A DNA stretch of 20,923 nt from Chara braunii. Its lineage: Eukaryota > Streptophyta > Charophyceae > Charales > Characeae. The notes under the pieces were generated by a model. That model was not told where the DNA came from, ran no database searches, and was given only the letters and a program-made list of their open reading frames with translations. Position 1 is the stretch's first letter. Each line of letters opens with the position of its first letter. The stretch is taken from the NCBI GenBank assembly GCA_003427395.1, contig BFEA01000552.1, positions 878,692 through 899,614 on the forward strand, in the 5' to 3' direction. Positions 9,410 through 17,076 of this stretch are shown here, in pieces. Both the position numbers and the translations under genes were made by a program.

Positions 9410-10015
9410 AACCAGACATGTTCCAAAAGTTTGGGTGGTCTGGTTGCTCTGACTTGTGAGGGTTGACTGTGGTTGACCTTTTAGGAACCAGGCATTGTCC
9501 CATAAGTTTGGGTGGCTTGGTCACCTTGTTTACTTTGGGTTTTCTTTCAATTTCTTTCTACCTTGGCTTTGAGAGAACCATGCTGAGGACCAAGATATGT
9601 TCCATAAGTTTGGGTGATCTTGGTCCAACGCCTCACACATGTTGGAACCAGAAGGTTATAATCTGACTATACTTTATTATTATATTATCTATGAACAGGC
9701 TAGTTAGACAGGGTCTCATAAGTTTGGGTGATTTGACTATACCATATCATCAACTTGAAGAGAGTACTAATTAAGAATAAACTTGTGGTACGAAGAGACA
9801 GACTGGATCTTGAGTTGAAGATGATCGGTTCAGTTATATGTTACCTCAAAAGACTAAGTGAAGATAATTATATAAAGTTGGGATATTTAAACAGTTCAGG
9901 GCGACTAGGGTGGCCTAGTCATATGCTCAAAGAAGAGAGAGGTTGTTGTGCCCTGTGTTTGTGTATACTCCATGGCTGAGCTAGACATGTTCCATAAGTT
10001 TGGGTGGCTTAGCTT
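9410..10015 (+). repeat. Array of five stem-loops: conserved loop, covarying stems
   Basis: Five copies of an 11-nt core, AAGTTTGGGTG, lie in the loop of a stem-loop; the full loop consensus is ATGTTCCATAAGTTTGGGTG. Stems: (1) AACCAGAC 9410-9417 with GTCTGGTT 9438-9445, perfect. (2) ACCAGGC 9487-9493 with GCTTGGT 9515-9521, one G-T pair. (3) GGACCAAGAT 9587-9596 with ATCTTGGTCC 9617-9626, perfect. (4) TAGTTAGA 9701-9708 with TTTGACTA 9732-9739, two G-T pairs. (5) GAGCTAGAC 9978-9986 with GCTTAGCTT less closely (9 positions, 10007-10015), one mismatch and two G-T pairs. Stem sequences differ between copies while pairing is kept. The G-T pairs read on the plus strand suggest a plus-strand RNA. 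I do not recognise the family. Confidence 0.8.
9903..9920 (+). repeat. Possible sixth, loop-deleted member of the hairpin array
   Basis: Arms GACTAGG (9903-9909) and CCTAGTC (9914-9920) pair perfectly around GTGG. It sits between members 4 and 5 of the array, and its GGGTGG junction matches the 3' end of the conserved loop (TTTGGGTGG). It may be a copy that lost most of its loop, or an unrelated hairpin. Confidence 0.4.
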
Positions 10016-10132
10016 TATGTCCTATGTAAGCTGGGTATAAAGGGATAAATCAGTGAAAAATTACGAACTATTGTTTGTCCAGGTTGACTTGGGGATGGTG
10101 AGAGTACTTACTTTTGTGGTTTAACTTGCATG

Positions 10133-10159
10133 AGACTAAGTGCGAACACTACTTGGTCT
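10133..10159 (+). repeat. 9-bp hairpin with one G-T pair
   Basis: Arms AGACTAAGT (10133-10141) and ACTTGGTCT (10151-10159) pair at all nine positions, with a T-G pair between 10137 and 10155, around a 9-nt loop. It lacks the AAGTTTGGGTG loop core of the upstream array. Confidence 0.65.
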
Positions 10160-10312
10160 ATGTTTCAGTTGATAGGTAGTTGCTCGCCACGTGCTAGAGC
10201 CATAAGAGTTAGTTTCAATTCCTGTATTTTTTTAGCTAAGTTTCCTTTTACTTAGGTCAATTTCTGCATTTTCTGGGATCTTTTATTATACTTGGTCTTG
10301 TATAAATCTTGG

Positions 10313-10830
10313 TTAGCCACTTTCTCTACGGGAAGCGCTGCCGAATTTGTCTTTTCAAATTTCAGTTTGTCTAACTTTTTGACTTAGTAAAGATCTGGAG
10401 AGTCACATTTTCTAAAGGGAGTGCTGCTAATTTAGGAAGTTAGATAAAATTGGACCTTGAGAAGTCAAAGTCATTTTAGATTCTGGACTTTACTTTATAT
10501 AAATTTTGGTAAGCTACTTTCTCTACGGAAAGCGCTGCCGAAATTTCGACAAATCCAAGGAGTTAATCAAAATTTGACGTTTCAAAAGTTCAATTTGTCT
10601 GATTTTGTATAATGACTTTGTAAAAATCTGGGAATTCTCATTTTCTAAAAGGAGTGCTGCCCAAAGTTTTGCTAAATCGGGGAGTTAGACAAAATTTGAT
10701 TTTGAAAGGTTGAATATTATTTCTATTTTCATATTTAGAATGATATAAATTTTGGAAAGACATTTTTCCTACGGGAAGCACTGCCGAAATTTTCTTAGTT
10801 TAGAGGAGATAAATTATATTTTGACAGGTG
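10313..10830 (+). repeat. Alternating A/B imperfect tandem repeat, five half-units
   Basis: The cores GCGCTGCC or GTGCTGC occur at 10335, 10421, 10532, 10654 and 10779. Odd units carry CTACGG(G/A)AAGCGCTGCCGAA. Even units carry TTTTCTAAA(A/G)GGAGTGCTGC. Most units are followed by a GTTAGACAAAATTTGA-like segment. Spacings are 86, 111, 122 and 125 bp, giving a higher-order period of about 200-250 bp. The last unit runs into GGTGACGACTCTGGC (from about 10828), which faintly recalls the primer-binding regions after some plant Ty3-type LTRs. That link is weak and no LTR pair was found. Confidence 0.7.
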
Positions 10831-10951
10831 ACGACTCTGGCAATCCACTCTGTATGGGGGAGATTGTGCCATAGGTCTACCTTTCTTTGGGCACTAGCTT
10901 AGAGATAGACCTAGGCTTGACTGTCAGGAGAGTCTTGAGTAAAAAACTGTC

Positions 10952-10970
10952 ATGGGGATTTGATCTCCAT
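10952..10970 (+). repeat. Hairpin with 3-nt loop
   Basis: ATGGGGAT (10952-10959) pairs with ATCTCCAT (10963-10970), one position being G-T, around a TTG loop. Flanking TGTC and GACA can extend it across a bulge. Confidence 0.6.
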
Positions 10971-10995
10971 ACATTGACAATTTAGCTTGGACGTT

Positions 10996-11017
10996 GACCT
11001 GTCGTATGATACAGGTC
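10996..11017. repeat. Perfect 7-bp hairpin
   Basis: GACCTGT (10996-11002) and ACAGGTC (11011-11017) surround an 8-nt loop. Confidence 0.6.
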
Positions 11018-11080
11018 TCCTTTGGACATTCGATCCAGGATTTGGACTTGCTTCAGCTTGATCTCACGAGGATCATCTTT

Positions 11081-11097
11081 TGTTATCACTGATAACA
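11081..11097. repeat. Perfect 7-bp hairpin with 3-nt loop
   Basis: TGTTATC (11081-11087) and GATAACA (11091-11097) surround ACT. Confidence 0.65.
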
Positions 11098-11313
11098 GGT
11101 CGGTTGGTTGATCGTCCACTTGTCGACTTACGACACAACTTTGCTTACACCTGTGCCTCAACTTGATTGCCTTAGCCCTGGGATTTGATATGTTTCTTTG
11201 AGGGTTTTAACCAGACTTCTTTTAAATTACCATTATAAAAAACCTGTGAGATTTATGAAAATGTTGATTATGAATGAGGCTTGAGTGTGTGAGGCATGGT
11301 GTGAGTTACAGAG

Positions 11314-11356
11314 AATAGCAAAGTTGACCACATTGGTGTATGATAATGTGGCTATT
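11314..11356. repeat. Two-step hairpin
   Basis: CCACATT (11328-11334) pairs with AATGTGG (11345-11351). The outer AATAGC (11314-11319) pairs with GCTATT (11351-11356), sharing one base at the junction. Confidence 0.6.
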
Positions 11357-11602
11357 GTGTATATCTGTGTTTTATGCAGGTTAGTATTTGGAGCTTGGTA
11401 TATGAGCCGTATTTTGGAGGCAGTGAGAATGACAACCATGTGACGCACGATCTGCATACCTGATGGGTTTTATGTTTCCCCCTTCTTTTATTTTATCTTG
11501 AGTTCTGATTTGATATGAGAATGTTGGGTGTTTACTTATTTATTGATTGAATTTTGCTTATGAATTTTTATAGTTGGACGTTGTAGTCCGTGACAGCCGT
11601 CA

Positions 11603-11621
11603 AAGTCAAACCCCTTGACTT
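11603..11621. repeat. Perfect 7-bp hairpin
   Basis: AAGTCAA (11603-11609) and TTGACTT (11615-11621) surround a 5-nt loop. Confidence 0.6.
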
Positions 11622-11678
11622 CTTTCTTGACCCTGAATGATAGAGCTGGTCTTCAGGGCAATAAGAGACGATTGCCAC

Positions 11679-11696
11679 CACAGGTATGAACCTGTG
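11679..11696. repeat. Perfect 7-bp hairpin with 4-nt loop
   Basis: CACAGGT (11679-11685) and ACCTGTG (11690-11696) surround ATGA. A further perfect hairpin, AACCGC (11740-11745) with GCGGTT (11751-11756), follows shortly after. Confidence 0.65.
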
Positions 11697-11778
11697 TACC
11701 ACCTACTCTCCACAGGGTGCAGAAGAGGGTGTGGTATTTAACCGCACTTGGCGGTTGTCCAGCGTCGAGAGATCATTT

Positions 11779-11829
11779 TCTCAAGGTGCGTGGCAGCCGA
11801 CACTTGAGTGTCGAACGCGACCCTTGAGA
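11779..11829. repeat. Long nested hairpin, three stacked stems
   Basis: Outer TCTCAAGG (11779-11786) pairs with CCTTGAGA (11822-11829). Middle GCGT (11788-11791) pairs with ACGC (11815-11818). Inner CGACAC (11798-11803) pairs with GTGTCG (11808-11813) around a TTGA loop. All three stems are perfect and coaxially ordered, giving 18 pairs in 51 nt. Confidence 0.75.
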
Positions 11830-11853
11830 TTAACAAGGATCACGTGAGTATGG

Positions 11854-11867
11854 GTACTACGTAGTAC
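11854..11867. repeat. Perfect 14-bp palindrome
   Basis: GTACTACGTAGTAC is its own reverse complement. It could be a dimeric protein-binding site or chance. Confidence 0.8.
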
Positions 11868-12363
11868 GTCATCATTGTTATCGCTTGCGTACGCTTGCAT
11901 TGCGAATCGATATGAGCTAGCCCTGCGTCCGCGCGGTTTTATACTAAGTCTCTTGCGCGACGCCTATCCGATTTCCGCATCGTAGAGTTATGGGATGACC
12001 ACTAAGGGACTAGGGGTGTTGTCGCGTTGTTTGTTCTGTGTCGTTTATGTATATGTACGTGTGCGTATTTTTATTTTTTTGTGCTTTTGAGTGGTGTGCT
12101 CGTGGTGCGTGGGATGCGTCTAAGTTGACCGGCGACGAGTCGCACTTGAGACCTGAGCCCCCCAAGATACCGGTTCTCGTACGGGTCTGACAGAGACGTA
12201 ATACCGCGCGTACCCCCTATGCTACAGCGAATGAGAAACGCCTTCGGCTGGTCCACCTCTGCGATCACAACTGATCAACTTTCGTACTATGGACTGGTAG
12301 CTCGGCGGGGATACGCCCACCGAAGGGAGGTGACAACTCTCGTAAGGTGGAGGTAAGTCGTGC

Positions 12364-12400
12364 CTCGCGTAAACCCTATCCTGTCGTAGGGGCTCGCGAG
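12364..12400. repeat. Nested hairpin in GC-rich block
   Basis: CTCGCG (12364-12369) pairs with CGCGAG (12395-12400), and CCCTA (12374-12378) pairs with TAGGG (12387-12391) inside it. Confidence 0.65.
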
Positions 12401-12536
12401 AGGTATGGCTGGCGCACTCGGCCGGAGCGGCTTGAGGAAGCTCCATGTATATTTCGTGATGAGGATCTTAGATCAACTCCTGCGTAACGCGGCCGGGAGG
12501 GTCCCGTGCTGCCTTGTGCGGTGCCGGACCGATGCG

Positions 12537-12553
12537 CTCGACAGCGTGTCGAG
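12537..12553. repeat. Perfect 7-bp hairpin with 3-nt loop
   Basis: CTCGACA (12537-12543) and TGTCGAG (12547-12553) surround GCG. It lies about 90 bp from the 3' end of the second Penelope-like fragment. Confidence 0.65.
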
Positions 12554-12640
12554 ATGTCCCGGCTCCTCTCGATTCGCCCCTCATTCCCTCATATTTTTCT
12601 TTCCAATAAGTTCCGCACTCTCTAGCGTAGTGACCGAAAT

Positions 12641-12916
12641 CATTTATATTCCTTCTACAAGCTAACCACCTACCAACTTATTTTTGTACCACCATATTCT
12701 GTCCCGGGTCCTCGAAAAATTCGTAAGGACAGACCCAAAGAACTGCTCCGTGAATTCCTTGGCCCGGTACTCTCTTCTCAGTGTCAGAACCTGCCTCGGA
12801 ATTTTTCCCCGGTTGGTAGTGTTCCAATCGATCCGACACAACCATCCAGTAACAACTGTCATTTTTTGTTTTCGGTCGGACCACGACAGAAAATCCTGTC
12901 CCGATTTCAGTACCAC
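12641..12916 (-). pseudogene. Second, truncated Penelope-like fragment (RT thumb and 3' end)
   Basis: This segment closely matches 731-960 in the same orientation. By hand I count about 17 differences in about 190 aligned bases, most of them transitions. The minus-strand frame reads WLCRIDWNTTNRGKIPRQVL and FTEQFFGSVLTNFSRTRD, equivalent to the thumb region of the first copy. It then ends at a TAG just inside the element terminus (LVGG then stop). Relative to the first copy it has about 29 extra bases lying between two ACCACC repeats. Homology to the catalytic part is not seen beyond about 12916, so the fragment looks 5' truncated, which is usual for target-primed retroelements. Confidence 0.8.
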
Positions 12917-13577
12917 GGGGTCTGACCCCCAGACAAAGTCCTCGTTCTTTGTCTTTTGCGTACTACTTAAAAAAGGAAAAACAATGATTGATCCTCATAA
13001 AGAACCACACAGCCGCGCCACCACGACAACAAAGCGTTATGTTAAAAAACTACTTGTAGGACAAAAATTGAAACTCGTAAAAAACAGATCTGAAAAGAAA
13101 ACAGTTGTCACTCCCAAGGTTCGAATGTACCCAGTCATACTAGCGTCCAACTTCAATGCATCCTGAATCCTCAGAATCCTCAGTCTCATAGCTTTGTTCC
13201 GCCTCATTTTAAAAAAAAAGGAAAGAACTTGAAAAAACTCGTAAAACAAAATCATCTAAAAAAACAGTGAACGCTGCAACGTGTGTTCCCCGAAGGCCAA
13301 CATGCCACAGTAACTGAACCAAAACCCATTCCTTGAGGACACATCAGTCATACTACTATTTGCAAGGTAACGGTTCTACCGCACGGACCAGAGTTCAAAA
13401 CCGGAACAATCTGAACAAAAAACAAGCAACTACACAAACGAAACTCTTCGCTTCAAAACCCACAGTTCGAATTTTGACATTCATGCAACCCCTTGGAAGA
13501 AGGTGGTCTTCAACTGCTGCAAAAAATTGTTAGTAGGGCATGAAGGTCTGGTCAAAATGATCAGATATGCCAAATAG
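12917..13577. other. No recognisable gene
   Basis: A short minus-strand frame (13255-13037) contains KAMRLRILRIQDALKLDASMT, which might be further decayed element sequence, but I could not match it to the first copy. The rest holds nothing I can name. Confidence 0.3.
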
Positions 13578-13943
13578 GGTATTGTTTTTTTACCAGTTAG
13601 GTTTAAGGATGGGGTGTGGGAGGTGGGGCTTTCTATTCCAAAGAATGCAGTTTATGGAGAAGTTACAGTCCTTGGCACCCCCTTCCCACCTATATCACTA
13701 AGCACGGAGAATGGACAACCCGTTTCAAATCTGTTAGTTCAGAATGAAATCAACAGATACATTATGGACAATCTCCCTCCAGGGAGTACAACCCTCCTCA
13801 TCTTAACTGATGGTGATAAAAGATTAGCAGAGTGGGATGTTTTTTTGAAATTTGATGTGTGCAAACATGTCGACCTCAGGTGGTTCACTCATGACCTTCT
13901 CAAGGAGCTTCAACTCATGAAAGTGAAAGCGAGCGTTTTCTAG
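13578..13943 (+). pseudogene. Unidentified open frame upstream of the LINE; possible ORF1 remnant
   Basis: The frame is open from about 13578 to the stop at 13941-13943. It contains protein-like sequence: VWEVGLSIPKNAVYGEVTVLG, later LLILTDGDKRLAEWDVFL, then DLRWFTHDLLKELQLMK. There is no clear ATG in frame at the start, so it looks 5' truncated or begins upstream of a break. It lies about 175 bp before the LINE ORF2 on the same strand, the usual place for a LINE ORF1. No CCHC knuckle or RRM motif is visible, so that assignment is inference. Confidence 0.4.
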
Positions 13944-14118
13944 TCAGAAACTGATATCACTACANTCCTGGTCCGNCTGCTAGGTCAGCGCAGTCTATCC
14001 CCCGGTGGTCTGCTGGACAGGGGCCCTTGGCTGATGGCTGACTCCCCCCCTCATTCTCAGTAACTTCAATCAACGTTTCAAGTATTTTTTGGATTTTTGT
14101 AATTAGTATATAATTAGT
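13944..14118 (+). other. Inter-ORF spacer with two ambiguous bases
   Basis: Two undetermined bases (n) lie at 13965 and 13976, showing an uncertain call in the assembly. The spacer separates the upstream open frame from the LINE ORF2 start and has no recognisable motif. Confidence 0.5.
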
Positions 14119-15100
14119 ATGGCTTCTCTCATGACGGATAGATCCCAGGCAGTTGATAGCATGTATAATAAGGACAAGACCTGGAAAACTGTTAAACGTC
14201 AAGCTGATTTGGACTTAAGATCGCTTAATGTGAATGGTCTTGCATCAACCAAATTCAAAAACAAACAGGCAATTTATGATAAATTAAGAGGAATAGATGA
14301 GAGAGAATGACCGGATATCATATGTATCCAAGAAATGCATCTTATGGGTACTCAGTCTCATAATTATTGCCATAAGCAAATATGGCTGCATAAATCTTTC
14401 AGGGCCCATGCTCCTCGTCCAGGGAGCGCAGGCGTTGCTATATGGATTCCACCAGGGTTTAGGGCAGAGCCGGTCTATTGGGAGATGGATAGAGAAGAAG
14501 GGAGATGGGTGTACATCTTGGCAATGTTTGATTTAGAGATCGTCATTGTTCTTTGTGCTTGATTCTTTGTCGACCCAGTTCACCAGGTTCTCTCTTATCC
14601 GCCTATGGATTCAGCGGCAGTACAAGGGGTAACCCCATTCGGGAATCTCCCAACATTGTTCTCTGTGTTTATGGCCATAACGAAGTACATAATCGTCAAC
14701 ATTTTTTCAAATCACTCATCCCTAAACTACCGGTTGGCACCCCGTTGATAATTGCTAGTGACTTTAATGCTGCCCCGGATCGCAATCTTGATCGGTGGCG
14801 CTTACCAGATCCTTGCCCGTCCTACGTGGAAGCGGATGAAGTGTTGATCATCAATCTTACCCAATCCTTCAATCTCTTTGATTCCTATAGAAGACTAAAC
14901 CCTACTCTTTGCACATTCACATGCTTTAGGAAGAGTCACTCTGTGGCGGCCACCAAGTCTCGTATATACTTAATTCTCCTGTCGGAGGAACTACAGGGGT
15001 CTCTTCAAATAACACAAATATTTCCTAAGAGCCCACTGGCAGGGCTTGATCATGCCATGTGTGCAGTTATCCTCTCCTTCTCCAAAGAAACGGACCAAGG
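14119..15100 (+). pseudogene. LINE ORF2, APE-type endonuclease domain, broken
   Basis: Starting at ATG 14119, the frame gives RSLNVNGLAST (Asn of the first EEP motif near 14227), then a TGA at 14308-14310. The same frame continues with PDIICIQEMHLMG, whose Gln-Glu is the metal-binding motif, and SAGVAIWIPPGF. Near 14560 the frame shifts. The next frame carries VYGHNEVHNRQHFF, IIASDFNAAPDRNLDRW (the catalytic D-x-N at 14760-14768) and finally LAGLDHAM near 15047, the terminal D-H motif. All catalytic residues are thus still visible, but one stop and one frameshift disrupt the domain. It would nick target DNA to prime reverse transcription. Confidence 0.8.
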
Positions 15101-15860
15101 AAGAGGGTACTACAAGCTCAACATATCTCTTCTCAAAATAGATAGGTTCAGATCCTATCCTAAGGATGTTTGGACCTTTTGGCAAGGCCAAAAAAATATC
15201 ATACAGGATGATATTTTATGGTTCAACAACGGTCTAGATTTTCTAGGGCGTAAATGCAATGAATATTCCAAATTGATGGCCGCAAATAGACACTCTAATG
15301 AAACAAGAATTTTACAGCGCATCCAACAAATTCAATCACTAGAAGAAGATCATCCGAATGGTGGAAATAACGAAGTTAATGAAGCTATGACCCAAGAACT
15401 CAAAGATCTTGATGATCACTTACTTTCTCTGATGGAATATCGTTTGCAAGGTACCAAGATTAGAGGGAAGATTCGTCGTCTACAGACTGAAGGAGGTATG
15501 GATGCTAGGTTTTCTGCCATGGCCAGAGCCCGGAGAGGGAGAACAATCATTGAAGGCCTGACTCACCCCCAAGATTCAAATGGACAACTTGCTTCCTCTA
15601 CATCTGAATGCACTAAAATTGCTAGAGAATTCTTCAAAGAATTATTTACATCTGGCATACAAAATGCCTGTAGTAATCAAAGACACAAGGAAATTGATGA
15701 GTTTTTATCACCTTTGAATAAATCTCTCACTGAGGCTCAAAAGGAGCAACTAGAGTTGCCTATAACAAATGATGAAATCTGGACTTCTCTTTTGATGATG
15801 TTAGAGGAGAAAACCCCGGGAGTTGATGGGCTACCTAAGGAATTTTGGGAATCTATGTGA
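15101..15860 (+). pseudogene. LINE ORF2 linker between endonuclease and RT
   Basis: A continuous open frame follows the endonuclease. It is helical and charged (EVNEAMTQELKDLDDHLLSLM) and contains KIRGKIRRLQTEGGMDARFSAM, then a region ending in EEKTPGVDGLPKEFWESM, which is the fingers start typical of LINE RTs (K-x-P-G-x-D-G-x-P). The frame ends at TGA 15858-15860, but the RT continues in the same frame beyond it, so the stop is a mutation. Confidence 0.75.
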
Positions 15861-17076
15861 GACTTCATCTCTCAAGAGCTAATGAATTTCTATCACAAAG
15901 TCTGGGAGACTGGACAGATGGGCGAGTTTGTTGGACAAGGAATCTTAACCCTCTTATATAAAAAAGGAGATAAATATAATATTCGCAACTACCGACCTAT
16001 CACTCTTCTCACAGTGTTTTACAAGATGATCTCTAAAGCGTTAACAATCCGCCTAAATAAATTCATCGCTGATATTATCTATCCTTTCCAAACAGGTTTC
16101 ATTCAAGGAAGGAACATTCAGGATAACATCCTGGTAATCAATGAACTAATCAAACTGTCCAGACAATCTAAATATAATGCTGCGTTTATCTTTATAGATT
16201 TCGAAAAAGCTTATGATCATGTAGATTTTTTTTTTTTGGATAAATGTCTTAAAAAAATTTAATTTTGGTCCTAATTTCAGGAGATGGATTAAAATCCTTC
16301 ATGAAAATGCTACGACAAAGGTGATGTTGAACGGAAATGTGGCCCCACCAATATCCTTACAACGTTCGGTCAGGCAAGTAGATCCCATAGCACCATTACT
16401 TTTTGTAATCATCATGGAAACACTTGCAGCCAACATCCGCCATCATAAGGATATCAAGAGAATCAGTGTCACTTCCATCCCTGAGGATGTCATACCGGTT
16501 TGTTCTTTATTTGCTGATGACTTATCCCTAATGGTTGATGCTTCTAAAGAAACTCTGGAAGTCATTCAAAGGGTGATGAATGTTTTTTGTAAGCTTGCTG
16601 ACATGAGCGTTAACTGGAAAAATAAAACATTAAGGTGGTGGCTCCACTATCAAGGAGGTAGACCACCGGATAGACCCAGGATAAAATGGATCCCCCCAGA
16701 ATCTTCAATTAGAGTCTTGGGGATTTCCCTTTCTGCGCAAGGCAAACCAACCACTAACAATGCTCTAATCATGGAACAAACGCTTTCTAAATTGGAATTG
16801 TGGAAGGATAAACATACCTCTATATTTGGGAGAACGCTTGTTATTAATAATGTGGTGCTTGCCTCTATTTGGTATAAATCAGCGATATGGACTTTGGACA
16901 AACCCACCATAAAGGTATTCCAACGACAACTGGTAGCCTTTCTCTGGCGCTGTAACCATGAATGTGAAAACGTGATCAATAAAGTGACATGGTTATATAT
17001 AATCCAACCCAAAGATAAAGGTGGACTAGGGATCATTGATCCCACCACCCAAGCTATGGCACTGTCAATCCAATAG
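15861..17076 (+). pseudogene. LINE ORF2 reverse transcriptase domain, broken
   Basis: The frame gives ILTLLYKKGD, IRNYRPITLLTVFYKMISK and YPFQTGFIQGRNIQDNIL. Motif A is FIFIDFEKAYDHVD with Asp near 16198. A 12-T run at 16226-16237 lies just after it, and the frame shifts at about 16255-16262 within an A/T run. The second frame carries motif B as RSVRQVDPIAPLLF (from 16363), where the usual RQGDP Gly is Val. Motif C follows as SLFADDLSLMV (about 16507-16539), then MSVNWKNKT. The catalytic Asp residues are present, but the frame change and the Gly to Val change would inactivate it. The domain ends before a TAG at 17074-17076. Confidence 0.85.

Larger units (their letters stand above)
8851..12560. 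other. Hairpin-dense, nearly ORF-free tract
   Basis: No open frame of 60 codons or more exists on either strand between about 9980 and 11232, or between 11458 and 12070. Short perfect inverted repeats with small loops are frequent throughout, unlike the LINE region nearby. Beyond those listed separately, examples are TAGGTCTA 10872-10879 with TAGACCTA 10906-10913, TTATAC 10286-10291 with GTATAA 10300-10305, and GGCAAT 11657-11662 with ATTGCC 11671-11676. The tract may be the non-coding part of an unrecognised element or a structured transcript. A terminal repeat pair was not seen. Confidence 0.5.

Noticed and set aside
9410-10015. CRISPR-like array
   Set aside because: Spacing is irregular, the repeats sit in loops of paired flanks, and the context is eukaryotic with no cas genes.
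10828-10860. LTR primer-binding site
   Set aside because: Similarity to plant Ty3-type primer-binding regions is weak, and no LTR pair, gag or integrase was found nearby.
12222-12450. Possible small-subunit rRNA fragment (ATCAACTTTCG near 12266)
   Set aside because: Only about eleven bases match; the surrounding sequence does not follow conserved rRNA.
13110-13130. GGTTCGAATG, resembling a tRNA or SINE B box
   Set aside because: No T-stem, cloverleaf or upstream A box could be found at the right distance.
12684-13166. 160-codon plus-strand open frame
   Set aside because: Its first half is antisense to the second Penelope-like fragment, whose minus-strand frame matches the first copy at protein level.
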